In this document: positions 49,301 to 57,324 of the stretch, piece by piece | Numbering within the stretch: position 1 is the first letter of the stretch | Layout: each line of letters starts with the position of its first letter | From: Pocillopora verrucosa | Taxonomy: Eukaryota; Cnidaria; Anthozoa; Scleractinia; Pocilloporidae | NCBI RefSeq assembly: GCF_036669915.1 | Contig: NC_089315.1 | Coordinates: forward strand, 8,211,611 to 8,275,610 | Length of the DNA stretch: 64,000 nt | Reading direction: 5' to 3' | The notes under the pieces: generated by a model | Databases searched by the model: none | Seen by the model: the letters and a program-made list of their open reading frames with translations, nothing else | Told to the model about the DNA's origin: nothing | Made by a program: the position numbers and the translations under genes

Positions 49301-52300
49301 GGGAGAAAAAGGAGACAAGGTAAGGAAAGAAAAATTGAAAATAAAGCAAAACACAATAGTTCCTTTTGAAAGAAAAACCTGCAGAGAGAGTTAAACTCTC
49401 AGTGACTTACGCTGGTATATTATTACAATGGAGACAAGACAAAAATAGCATCGTTTTTTTACATCAAATTTATTAACTTAACTCAGGTCAAGTAACTATT
49501 GGTTGCACAGATTTCAGCCTAGATAAATCACCACATTGAAATTAAGTAATGAAAATGATAACACCTTAATTATGATAATAATGATACTTAATATATGTAG
49601 CGCTATTTCTATTGCTATCCAAGTGATTTTAAAATATCTCACGTAGAAATGTCTAAAACATGAATAAGAAAAACTAACTAATAAAATGACTAAGCTGTCA
49701 AAATCAGAATAAAAACTAAGAATAATAAAACCATGCAAATAAAAACTTACTAGCTACCTAAATAACTTATTAACTGACTAACCAGTGATAAGTTATCTAG
49801 TAAAAAGCTTTCTTAAAAAAACTTTCCCTAAAGCTTTTCCCAAAAAAGCTTTCCTAATAGTGGGTAAGAAAGTGTAACCCAAATAGCTAAGTTAATCTAG
49901 TGTATGATCCTGATGAATTCTCTTACCAGGCAAGTGTGTGAGACAAGGTCACATCTGATAGAGTATAATAGGAAAGATAATTACAAGTGATGAATAGTAT
50001 CTTTGTATAAGATCCGATACGTGTAATACCCCATTTACACCAAAGCTTGAACATGTCTTAAAGTTGTTTTGTCAAACACAGTGTAAGTTTTTTTTGCTTC
50101 ATAGAAGCTGCTTAACCTAATATTTATTGAATTAAAATGTAGCGCACCGGAAAAACAAGTTAGCAAGTATTTGAATCCTAAACGGTTAAGAATATATGAA
50201 AGTCATATATTTGAACTGCGGATAAAGATGTGAATGAAAGTGATCCTCGCAGTAATGTGCACTACTTAGGCAGTAGTGAAAATAAGGCCTAAAAAAAAAA
50301 TTCAGGCCTGTACGGGATTTGAACCCATGACCTCTGCGATACCGAATCCTATGGAAAATTCAGTGTTTGAGTTTTCTATTTATGATTTTCACTCAGTAAA
50401 AACTTGTTTAACAAAACTGGTTTTGGTGGTATAAGCGATACAGTTAACCTTTATTTGTCGTTTTCTTTAGGGATGGCCTGGTTTCTTCGGTCCTACGGGA
50501 GTTGCTGGCCCATCTGGTGATAAGGTGTGTAAAACTAATGAAGGGGGTTACTTTCTGAAGAAACTGTGGTGCTTCATCAGTGGGAGGTGTTACATGATAA
50601 TTTGGTTTTCATAACCAAAATTGGCCAACGTAAAGAGTATCTAAAGCTGACGTTTCGACCGCGAACCCCTCGTCAGAGTGAATGAAACTAAGTTCATCAA
50701 ACTTATGACAGGCCCCCACGGTGGAAACGCTAATGGTCTTACTTATTACCGATTAAATCCTTTCGCTGCCTCAGATTTAAAAAATCAACCCTTCGCACTG
50801 TGTGCCATACATTTCTTATAGTTTCCCTCAAATAACATCCCCTACTTAACATTTTTTTTCCTCTTATTACTCATCTGCTTGAAAATTTACTGATGTGGTA
50901 AGGAGAAATTTATTTCTGGTCATTCCTGACAGTGAATGGTCGTAAAAGGATTTTTTGGTACAGTAATATGTCGTTCTGTTGAACAACTCCGTGCCATTAT
51001 GAAACGATGGTAAAAGTAGAGTAGACAGAGTTATTTTAATTATATCTATTAGATTGTCACTCAACATATACACAAATGCTGGGGAATACAATTGAATCAC
51101 ACACACGTTTTTGAGATTCTTTCGTTTCTATAGCAACATTTTAACATGCTAACTGTTTCTCTCCTAGGGTGACGTTGGTCCTCCCGGACCCCAGGGTTTC
51201 CCAGGACCCAAAGGTGACAGAGTGAGTATCAAAACAAAGTGAACTTCACTTGACCAGTACAATTAAGCTGTAAACAGGCTTTGCCACTTAGTACTTTTGC
51301 TTTTTACTTTTTGTTTTTTACGTAATTTGGGTTTTTTTTGTTTATTTTTGGGTTGTGTTTTATTTGTCTGTACCTTTCCTAGGGTGACATTTTGGTTTTG
51401 TACTTTATCTATCTAACGCTGCAGTTTTGTTGGATAATCATAAAATTGAATCAGCCATATACAACATAATAGGCAGTGCCTATCGCAGGGAGCAATTTGC
51501 CTGCACCATCCGCTTCTTCTTGATATCAGCATCCTGCAGACATTGTTGAGCCAACCCCGTAACTCTCGGGACAAAGTGTTTTGGACATTATACCCCCTCC
51601 TACCCAAACATTTTTATTTCTCGTAAATGTAGCTCCACGCACGTTTTCCAATATGTCGACTCACAGAAACTATTTCATGTGAAACTGCTGCCAAAACTGT
51701 TATATATATATATATATATATATAATTATACTTAAGTGCATTACATTGTCAGGAGCTCCTGACATTGTAAATCGATTATTAGTACTAGATGGCTTAATGC
51801 TCGGAGATTTTTCTGATTTACGCGGCTTTAAACTGGGTTGAGTTTCATCAACTAAATGTTGTGACTTACTGGGTAGTCTCTATTTTAATGGCGTCTTTAT
51901 TCTGTCCCAGGGTGAGGACGGGGACGACGGACCTGCCGGACCACCAGGGCCGTCAGGGCCTAGGGTGAGTAATGGTTATTTTTAGAGTAGATTCTAATTA
52001 CTGTATGGTTTGATGAAACTCGTGTATAGGTCCGCAATAGTATTTTTGATGTTTTGCGATTATAAAGTAAAGTGTGGACTTACCGGGTAACTAAGACAAC
52101 TACTGTCATTCAGACCAATAAACGACACGATCAATAGTTCCTCTAGGTTCCAACTATTTGTGGCTCCCGCTTACAGTGTTGCGTTACTTTGTGCGGTAAT
52201 TCGCGCCACATACATTGCGTTACATAAGTCTATTCGTTGCTAGGTTTTGACTGACATTCATATACGTTGCTATGGGCCACGTGCACCCAGATCAGATGAG

Positions 52301-55300
52301 TTTGGAGGGGTTGTTTTTGCGAGTTTGTGTCGAGTAAGAAAATTCTGTCTTTCGGTAAAGACAAGTACAATTTACGAACCAGAAAGTGTGTTATGGTCGC
52401 CACAGCGACACTATTTATTATTTAAAGAGAGAATTACTCAGAATTGTTTTTACTTTATTTGTAGGGAAGCACTGGTCTACAGGTTTGAAAATTGTTTACT
52501 TCTGTTGTCTTGTTGTGAAACTTATTTTTCGCTGTTTTTGTCCCATCCTTTTTCGTCTCAATTTTGCTTAGTGCTGACGTTTGTTTCATTTCTGTTTCAA
52601 CAGGGTACCAAGGGAGATAGAGTAAGTACAAAAAATGAATCCTTAACCCTTTGGCCCTCAAGAATGACCAGCATCTAATTTCTTCCTACAGTATCAGCCA
52701 TGAATCACACATTAAGGTCATGAGAATAAAGGAAATGATCAACAATGAAAGAGGCTATTGATTGTTAGAGAAATTCTCCTCGTCAGCACCTTTGGAAAGT
52801 ATAGAGAACAGTAAAGAGAATATCCATGTTGATGTCAGGATATAAAGAGAGGTCCGAGTTCCAGCTCAGGGTGGGCTTATTGTGTAGTGGGGAGGGGTGC
52901 GAGGCTTGGCAAGCATCTCATGCAGAGGGAGTAGCAATAATCCCTATCTTAAGCGTTGTGGTTCACATGTCCCTCGATAAAGACTTTAGTGTTCTACGGC
53001 AAGCGACTGGCTTTGAGAAGAACTGTTTCATTTTCCAACTTTCTTCTTCAACTAGCCCTGTTCGATAAGCCATGTAAAAAAAAGTTATATTGGTAATGCC
53101 CCTTTGAAAAGCCTATTACCACTGATTAAAAAGACATCTTGGTAAAACGTTGCAAAAGTACTTTTGTTTTTCTTTGAATATATTTTATATTCATACTGTT
53201 AAGACGTCGGTAGGCTTACTTGTCTCAAACGCGTTTTAATGTTTGTTCTCCTCCTCTTCCCTTCAGGGACCACAAGGAGAAAGGGTAGGTTTTGAAAAGA
53301 GTTGTTGTGTGTGCCCGGCTAGATCATCATGTGATTACAACAACTGTAATATTTTTTCTCCTGGATTGTCACTTTTATTTGTTTGTATTTTTATTTTCAT
53401 GTCTCTGACCGGGGTTTGTCTTACTTTTATTTCAGGGTGACCAAGGCACTCAAGTAAGTGATTTTATAAGTTGAGCTCTGACAGATTGTGCGATCAATTT
53501 ACAGTTGAGTTTTGAAAATAATCTGTGTAAGGGTTAGGTGGTTTTACTTCACGCTGTGATCAGTTTAACCCTTTAAACCCCAATCTAATTTCTCCATACA
53601 GTAATGCTGCTGAATCATTCATTAGCACTGTGAGAATAAAAGAAATGATCACCAACCTAAGAAGCTTTGATTGTTAAACAAATTCTCCTTGTCAGTACCA
53701 AAGGAAATGTGTGGAGAATGTAGATATTGATGGAAAGGTGTAAGGGGTTAAGAAAACTGGCACCATGTTAATTTTAAGTATGAAGGCTTTTGGTTGAGGC
53801 AGTCTCTCTCTTTTTTATCATCCGATTGTTTTAGCGTAATCTCTGCTATCTCTCGCTTCCCTGCTCCATTGCCTTCGTGGTCCTTCTCTTCTTTTCTCTT
53901 TTCTATTTCCTTTTCTCATAATTTTGTTTTAATTTATTTTTCTTTAGGGACCTCCAGGCCCACCGGTAAGAAGTAAACTATTTGTTAATCAAACATTTAT
54001 AATTAACGTGCAATTTCTCCCCGCTGATTTAATGAGAGCTTTTTCCTTGAAGGAAAACGCCCCATCCCCCATCAATTAAATGAAGAAGTGCACGCAATAA
54101 GATTGCGTATTGCACGTTGCGCAACACCAAGGATTGACCTTTAAATAAAGACCTTTTGCAGCCATTCGGTGCACAGTACATCCAATGTTCTCTTCAGCTT
54201 ACAGAAAAAGTGCCTATTTGATTACTTGTGTCGAATAATTGACGACAACTTTCTGAATTCCTTTCTGTGAAATTGTTTTTCAGGGACCTCCAGGAGACAT
54301 CGTAAGTAGTGAAATGTTGTCACCTTCTTAATTAAAGGTTTTCGACTCACCATTGTGCGAAATTATATGTGTACAGACGTTCACATGGCCTTAAGGGAAG
54401 CATTCTCCACCCACTCTCCCCAACCCCCTTCCCCCCTCTCCTTCCCATGTCTTGGAATTATGCGGTGTTGGCAAATTAAAATTAAATTTCCTTGGCTCAT
54501 ACCGCACGTGGCTACAGAGAACGTTTTATGATAACTAAATGAGGGATACTTATCTTGGTGCTGGTGATAAATTGACTGAACATGTCAATATGCGATGATA
54601 TTACGGTGCAGAAAACAATTATTTTCTGGTTCCCTTTATTTCGGCTGAGAAAATAATTTTTCTCCTTGCATTTAACAGTTTAAATGTGCTGGAGCTCTTT
54701 CTCACTTAAACACGAATATTAGCCTCTTAGCCAACTTATACATGTTAGAATCAATCAATTAAAGATAATGTTCTTTTCTGGGGTCGTGAAGCTATACTTC
54801 GACTAAATCATTGTTCAGATAATGTTCACTCTTCTCTTTTTGCTTTTGCTAGAGTTCATTCCTAAGCAGTGGCTACTTTGTGCCCGGCCGCGTAGAAGTT
54901 GGTGCGGACAAAGGAAACACCAGAAAGAGAAGATCTGTGGATTCAACACACGACACAGACTCTCAGGGACTGATCCAGTCGCTCAAGGATGAAATCGAGA
55001 GTATTAAACGACCAAGTGGAACAAAAGCTAACCCTGCACGAAGTTGTAAAGATCTACACTTATGTCATGGCGACTTGAAAGACGGTAAGTGTTGTTGAAA
55101 CCTCCAGTCGGGCGCCATGGATATCCCATGTACCTAGTAAGGGTCGAGGAGAAGAAGCTAATGAATCGAAAGGTTCGAGAACTGTCTGGGCCAAGAAGAC
55201 ATTCAACTCTCTTTATCCACTTGAGATTGACCCTTTACACCCTAACATCAGTGTGCAGATTCTCTATACTGTTATCTATACATTTCCCAAGGTGCTGACA

Positions 55301-57205
55301 AGGAGAATTTGTTTTACGATCAAGAGCTTCTTTAGTTGGTGATCATTTCCTTTATTCTCGTTGTTTAATTCAGGGGTGACATTTTATGGGGAATTTAGAT
55401 GCCAGTCACTCTTAAGGGTTAAGAGGTTAATAGTCGGTATTGGCGAACTGTCAAGGAAACTCAACTGTTGTTTGCGTGCGTGCTACTTGGTTTAGTCCAA
55501 GAGCACGCCTAGTTTTTCTCTCTAGAAACCGAGATGAGCTTCTACTGTAATTGGACTTAAGTCTCGTCAGAGTTTGCCTTACCTGAACTAAACCGACTTC
55601 TGCTTCCTTCTTTTCTTCAATAAAAACATGTAGGTTTGTACTGGATTGATCCAAACCATGGCTGTATCGAAGATGCTATTCAAGTGCACTGCAACTTTAC
55701 TGCTGGCGGACAAACCTGTATTTCTCCTGATGTCAACACTAAGCGCGTATGTACAACACCTTAATTTATCGTGCAAAAATCCTTTACAGAGCCCATGTCT
55801 TTCCTCCGTCAGTATCTTGTTTGTAGTAGTCTCCCTTGTTGCCTCTTTTTGCAAGATGTCTGAGAACAATTCTCAAGAAACGTCACGTAAAATTCGACTT
55901 AGGAAGAGAAGATTTTTGTTAGGTTTCATGTAGCCCGATTTTCCTGTCTTTCTGTGACACCACTACTTTTATTACTAATTTTATGACCTCACTTTAAGGC
56001 GATAAAATTGGATGTTTTTTTTTCATATGTCAAAAATGAGCAGGCTGCTAACAAAAAGTGGAAGAAACTCACCGGATCTGAGTGGTTTAGCGAATATGAA
56101 GATGGTTATGAGGTGACATTTTTTCCTTCGTATATTTTCATTTACTTAGCATTCATAAGTTTCTGATTGTTAGTTGGTTTGGTTGTTTTCCATTGCATAA
56201 AAGTGATTCTTTATATCTTTTTTCCAGATCTCGTATACGGGTGTTGGTAAGACGCAATTGAATTTCTTGCGGTTACTTAGCGAGAAAGCGACGCAAACAT
56301 TCGACCTGACTTGCAAAGGATCTCAAGGGTGCTTCGACAGTAAGAGTAACGCGCTGGAGAAGGCCATCAGACTACAAGGAGCTAATGATGGCATCCTTTC
56401 TTACATGAAAAACGATCCAACCGTCAAGATTACAAAGGTATGAGCGGATAGCTATGACAAGTATGAAGATGACACAGTTTTAGCCAAGTCTTAGAATGCA
56501 TCTCGAGTGAATAAATTTTTTCTTCGGTTCATACCGATCAAGCGAAGTATAGTTTGCGCCCCGACGGACATACGCACTGTCGTCGCTCGAGAACCAGGGT
56601 TTCTCGGTGTGATGGATTGCCATGGATTCTTATGTATGGGACTCCTCCGGTGCACATAGTTATTGCGCAGTAACTTCGCCATGACAAGACGTGCCCGGGT
56701 GGTTAGTCCATCGGATGGTTAGACGATTGATCAAGCTCCGATCGAGAAATCGACACCCTGAAGTTTATTTTGTATTTCAAGATTTCACGATTATCTGCTA
56801 AAGGATATGTCATGTTAAAACACCCTTTCAACTGTGTTCTTTGGTGAGTAAACTTACAGTGAAGACGAGGCCTTCAAACTCTGGAGTTATTGCGCACGAA
56901 GTAAGCGCGCTAGAAAAGCCCCATACCTAAGAACCTCTAGCAACCCCATACCTTTCTTGAACGTTCTTTTACAAGATAATTAACCACGAGTGAACGAGGA
57001 TGGTCAATGATCGGGGAGTATTGACACGCATTACATTCGACAACTTTGTTTTTTATTCTTTCCTTAGGTCCGAACAGACTGGAAAGCAGTTGTTCACGTA
57101 GAAACCGAAGACCTCAATCAAATGCCCATAGTGGACTTTGCCCCTGGAGAATTTCTTACTTCCAATGAATTTGGTTTTGAAGTTGGACCTATTTGTTTTA
57201 GTTAG
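19136..57205 (+). CDS. Fibrillar procollagen alpha chain (about 73 exons)
   Basis: Extracellular-matrix collagen chain, secreted and trimerised through its C-propeptide. Order: signal peptide, TSPN (laminin-G-like) domain, 17-triplet minor helix, non-collagenous hinge, major helix, C-telopeptide, fibrillar C-propeptide (COLFI). Nominal length is about 1,617 residues. Helix exons start with a Gly codon in phase 0 and measure 45, 54, 108 or 18 bp; summed at nominal size the major helix is 338 Gly-X-Y triplets. The TSPN plus minor-helix plan resembles the type V/XI class of vertebrate collagens. Exons between 41609 and 46304 carry indels, so the literal frame is broken there. Exon lists are given in the component entries. 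Neighbours do not suggest co-regulation. Confidence 0.95.
19305..21358 (+). other. Collagen intron 1
   Basis: 2.05-kb intron. It holds a G-rich tract at 21182-21203 close to its acceptor. No other gene is seen; an open frame that runs from 21187 into the next exon is read-through of intron sequence. Confidence 0.75.
21182..21203 (+). promoter_or_regulatory. G-quadruplex candidate
   Basis: G6-T-G4-T-G4-T-G5: four G-runs separated by single T loops, 155 bp upstream of the TSPN exon. The pattern meets the usual intramolecular quadruplex rule; a regulatory role is not shown. Confidence 0.6.
21359..22612 (+). CDS. Collagen TSPN domain exons
   Basis: Exons 21359-21885 and 22445-22612 encode about 232 residues of the thrombospondin-N-terminal-like domain of fibrillar procollagens. 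Visible marks: [19 protein letters not shown], the [18 protein letters not shown] strand typical of the domain end, and four cysteines (GLCPSR, SLDCAE, LSYC, TTDC) that in the family form two disulfides. An acidic Asp/Glu-rich stretch precedes the last strands. Junctions are clean, and the preceding split Gly/Asp codon (G|AT) agrees with exon 1. Confidence 0.92.
23229..24232 (+). CDS. Collagen minor triple helix (three exons)
   Basis: Exons 23229-23270 (42 bp), 23584-23646 (63 bp) and 24161-24232 (72 bp). After IK they encode an uninterrupted run of 17 Gly-X-Y triplets ([12 protein letters not shown] ... GPP GPP GPP), then GDGIYV. A short helix between TSPN and the main helix is a feature of V/XI-type procollagens and many invertebrate fibrillar chains. 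Confidence 0.92.
23289..23498. mobile_element. MITE-like element, family A (intact ends)
   Basis: 210 bp with a perfect 18-bp terminal inverted repeat: TAACCCTTTAACTCCCAA at left, TTGGGAGTTAAAGGGTTA at right. Non-coding. It sits in the intron only 18 bp after a minor-helix exon. It is the best-preserved copy in the window. Confidence 0.85.
24771..24851 (+). CDS. Collagen hinge exon
   Basis: 81-bp exon, phase 0 at both ends, encoding 27 non-helical residues ([20 protein letters not shown] then VVEPPAV). It occupies the place of the N-telopeptide and N-proteinase region between minor and major helix. No Gly-X-Y pattern is present. The processing site cannot be set from sequence alone. Confidence 0.85.
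25101..41087 (+). CDS. Collagen major helix, exons 1-34
   Basis: Exon starts and sizes. 48 bp: 25101 (Pro then five triplets). 54 bp: 25742, 26195, 27274, 27485, 28610, 30354, 31832, 32603, 33475, 34524, 34881, 35235, 35488, 35899, 36681, 37884, 38018, 38190, 38787, 38964, 39823, 39964, 40804, 41034. 45 bp: 29415, 30872, 32440, 33033, 33900, 36179, 37260, 39260, 39476. All begin with a Gly codon at phase 0 and contain no Gly-X-Y interruption: 194 triplets in all. Introns are GT-AG except after 30407, which uses a GC donor (CAG|GCAAGT). Confidence 0.95.
26422..26555. repeat. 70-bp direct tandem repeat
   Basis: Two copies with period 70 (26422 and 26492), sharing GGTTCTTTGTAATATCTAT and TACTCTGATTGGCTGTCGTC with a few substitutions. 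Intronic. Confidence 0.85.
26737..27084. repeat. Foldback-type repeat in collagen intron
   Basis: The left side reads GGCGACGGCAACGAGGACGT; the right side reads CGACGTCTTCCTTGGCGTTG, its imperfect reverse complement about 300 bp away. This suggests an old MITE-like element of about 350 bp. No coding capacity. Confidence 0.5.
28766..29313. repeat. Compound minisatellite in collagen intron
   Basis: Three exact copies of a 15-bp unit (TCCTTTCGTTACTCG, 28766-28810). From about 28826 follow some 480 bp of degenerate GGTC/AGTC/AATC tetranucleotide repeats in (GTCGGTTGGTTGGTCA)-like higher-order blocks. Open frames across it (Ser/Arg/Gln/Val rich) are by-products of the repeat. Confidence 0.9.
37461..37602. 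repeat. Short foldback repeat
   Basis: About 26-bp imperfect inverted arms: TACTTTTATTTCATACATAC plus TGAGATTT at 37461-37488 and AAATCTCAGTATCTGAAATA at 37576-37595, with a loop of about 85 bp. It lies in a helix intron. Confidence 0.6.
39625..39773 (-). mobile_element. MITE-like element, family B, degraded
   Basis: Retains GGAAATGTAAAGAGAACAGT and ATATGCATACTGATGT, the reverse-oriented interior of the 9465-9676 element. The ends are lost. Confidence 0.55.
41377..41592. mobile_element. Foldback element just upstream of a damaged helix exon
   Basis: Arms of about 65-70 bp: GGCCATTTTACAGTTGTG and GCCAAGCCTTTGA at left; TCAAAGGCTTGGC and CAACTGTAAAATGGAC in complement at right, with a central spacer of about 70 bp. 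Flanked by TA-containing words. The right end is 16 bp from the acceptor of the exon at 41609. Confidence 0.8.
41609..41667 (+). CDS. Major-helix exon 35, disrupted (59 bp, nominal 54)
   Basis: It runs from the acceptor TTGTTTAG to the donor GTACGG. Gly-X-Y pieces are recognisable: GGT AAA, GGT GAG GAA, GGA CCA, then in a shifted frame GCA GGC CCC CCT GGC GAG GAG. Excess bases lie in three places: CAAACT where one codon is expected, an extra A after GGACCA, and one near the end. Net +5, so the frame is lost. Confidence 0.75.
42460..42515 (+). CDS. Major-helix exon 36, disrupted (56 bp, nominal 54)
   Basis: Acceptor CCCTTCAG, donor GTCATT (weak). GGT GAC AAA GGA ACG TCA GGG is in frame; after CATTA the pattern resumes in another frame (CCA GGG AAG AAA GGA GGA CAA GGA CCA AAG). 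Two bases in excess around CATTA. Confidence 0.8.
42617..42845. mobile_element. MITE-like element, family A, degraded
   Basis: Begins TTAGCCTTTTAACTCCTGTG and shares GGTGACCAAGACA and GTGATGAGAATAA with the 10478-10692 copy. The right terminal repeat is not preserved. Confidence 0.55.
43151..43204 (+). CDS. Major-helix exon 37, internally frameshifted (54 bp)
   Basis: Its length is the expected 54 bp, but only the first two triplets and the last are in frame (GPP GPR ... GPP). In between, an extra A after CGC, missing bases around ACTGTTACC and an extra A in the AAAAAA run cancel. Read literally it gives RTNCYREKT in place of glycine-bearing triplets. Donor GTACGT. Confidence 0.8.
43921..44027 (+). 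CDS. Major-helix exon 38, disrupted (107 bp, nominal 108)
   Basis: The only double-size helix exon of the gene. A -1/+1 pair (around CCACTGG and AAGGGG) shifts four codons, then a missing G near CCGGAGTTCCG costs the final frame. Clean parts: GPP GEI GPK and [15 protein letters not shown]. Confidence 0.85.
44170..44222 (+). CDS. Major-helix exon 39, disrupted, donor missing (53 bp)
   Basis: [11 protein letters not shown](E) then one G missing in GAGGACCC; after that GGT GGT TCA CAG is in the shifted frame. The expected boundary CAG is followed by GGATGT rather than a GT donor, so one base also appears missing or changed in the splice site. A GT lies 11 bp upstream inside the exon (CCG|GTGGTT). 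Confidence 0.75.
45063..45115 (+). CDS. Major-helix exon 40, disrupted (53 bp, nominal 54)
   Basis: GST GLP GPR then one base missing in CGCGGCCACC, with the triplet pattern continuing as CCA CCA GGA CCG GCG GGA GCT AAG in the shifted frame. Donor GTTAGT. Confidence 0.85.
45258..45311 (+). CDS. Major-helix exon 41 (54 bp, intact)
   Basis: Six clean triplets ([18 protein letters not shown]) between TCCACAG and GTGAGT. One of only two intact exons in the damaged block. Confidence 0.93.
45445..45497 (+). CDS. Major-helix exon 42, disrupted (53 bp, nominal 54)
   Basis: [15 protein letters not shown], then one G missing (AAGGCCCACCG for an expected AAG GGC CCA CCG). Donor GTAAGC is intact. Confidence 0.88.
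45797..45850 (+). CDS. Major-helix exon 43 (54 bp, intact)
   Basis: Six clean triplets ([18 protein letters not shown]), acceptor TTTACAG, donor GTATGT. Confidence 0.93.
46252..46304 (+). CDS. Major-helix exon 44, disrupted (53 bp, nominal 54)
   Basis: One C missing in the leading GGTCCCC run (nominally GGT CCC CCA). The rest reads [15 protein letters not shown] in the shifted frame. Donor GTGAGC. Confidence 0.88.
46380..51964 (+). CDS. Major-helix exons 45-55
   Basis: Eleven clean 54-bp exons starting at 46380, 46654, 47130, 47252, 47458, 48220, 48514, 49266, 50471, 51168 and 51911. Each has six perfect Gly-X-Y triplets in phase 0 with GT-AG borders, 66 triplets in all. The exon at 49266 is Lys/Glu rich ([18 protein letters not shown]). 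Introns hold repeats but no genes. Confidence 0.95.
48655..48700 (+). repeat. tRNA-like 5' segment, possible SINE fragment
   Basis: TAGTTCAGTTGGTAGTGGC resembles a tRNA box A promoter, but no box B follows at the right distance. It is probably a short SINE relic in a collagen intron. Confidence 0.3.
50300..50350 (-). repeat. tRNA-derived SINE tail
   Basis: On the minus strand, ATCGCAGAGGTCATGGGTTC followed by AAATCCCGTACAGGCC is a tRNA box B/T-arm sequence, followed by an A/T-rich tail. No matching box A lies upstream, so this is a truncated retroposon rather than a tRNA gene. Confidence 0.65.
51701..51724. repeat. TA microsatellite
   Basis: Uninterrupted TA dinucleotides over about 24 bp in a helix intron. 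Confidence 0.9.
52465..54301 (+). CDS. Six consecutive 18-bp helix microexons
   Basis: Exons 52465-52482 (GST GLQ), 52604-52621 (GTK GDR), 53267-53284 (GPQ GER), 53436-53453 (GDQ GTQ), 53948-53965 (GPP GPP) and 54284-54301 (GPP GDI). Each has a pyrimidine-rich AG acceptor, a Gly codon in phase 0, two triplets and a GT donor (GTTTGA, GTAAGT, GTAGGT, GTAAGT, GTAAGA, GTAAGT). They bring the major helix to 338 triplets. Because all are multiples of nine in phase 0, skipping any of them would keep the frame. Confidence 0.88.
52643..52850 (-). mobile_element. MITE-like element, family B
   Basis: Starts TTAACCCTTTGGCCCTCA. Shares AATCACACATTAAGGTCATG and TTCTCCTCGTCAGCACC with the inverted copies elsewhere. 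The right end is degraded. It lies between the second and third microexons. Confidence 0.65.
53565..53751 (-). mobile_element. MITE-like element, family B
   Basis: About 187 bp from TTAACCCTTTAAACCCC to GGTGTAAGGGGTTAA, with inverted ends. It shares ATTCTCCTTGTCAGTACC with other copies. It lies between the fourth and fifth microexons. Confidence 0.75.
54853..57205 (+). CDS. Collagen C-telopeptide and C-propeptide (five exons)
   Basis: Exons 54853-55084, 55634-55746, 56044-56112, 56228-56437 and 57068-57205; stop TAG at 57203-57205; 253 residues. After the helix comes a short telopeptide, then RKRRS (a basic cleavage candidate), a heptad-like [59 protein letters not shown] and the terminal [11 protein letters not shown]: the classic COLFI domain that drives trimer registration. 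Eight cysteines are present, but the seventh is displaced (CKGSQGC) compared with vertebrate chains. No indel is seen here. Confidence 0.96.
55227..55430 (+). mobile_element. MITE-like element, family B
   Basis: TTGACCCTTTACACCCTAAC at left, AAGGGTTAAGAGGTTAA at right. Shares ATTCAGGGGTGACAT and GCCAGTCACTCTTA with the 9465-9676 copy. It lies in a C-propeptide intron. Confidence 0.7.
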
Positions 57206-57324
57206 TTCTTGTTGTAACTCAGTGTCTTTCCTCTTTAAATTAACTCTCGAGTGAAACTATTAAATAAGATGTTCCTCTGAAAGGTATATGGTTCTGCGTA
57301 GTGTTGTAGTTTTTATCCTGCTCA

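Noticed and set aside
50306-50345. tRNA gene
   Set aside because: Only the T-arm/box B half is present, with no acceptor stem or box A; fits a SINE tail.
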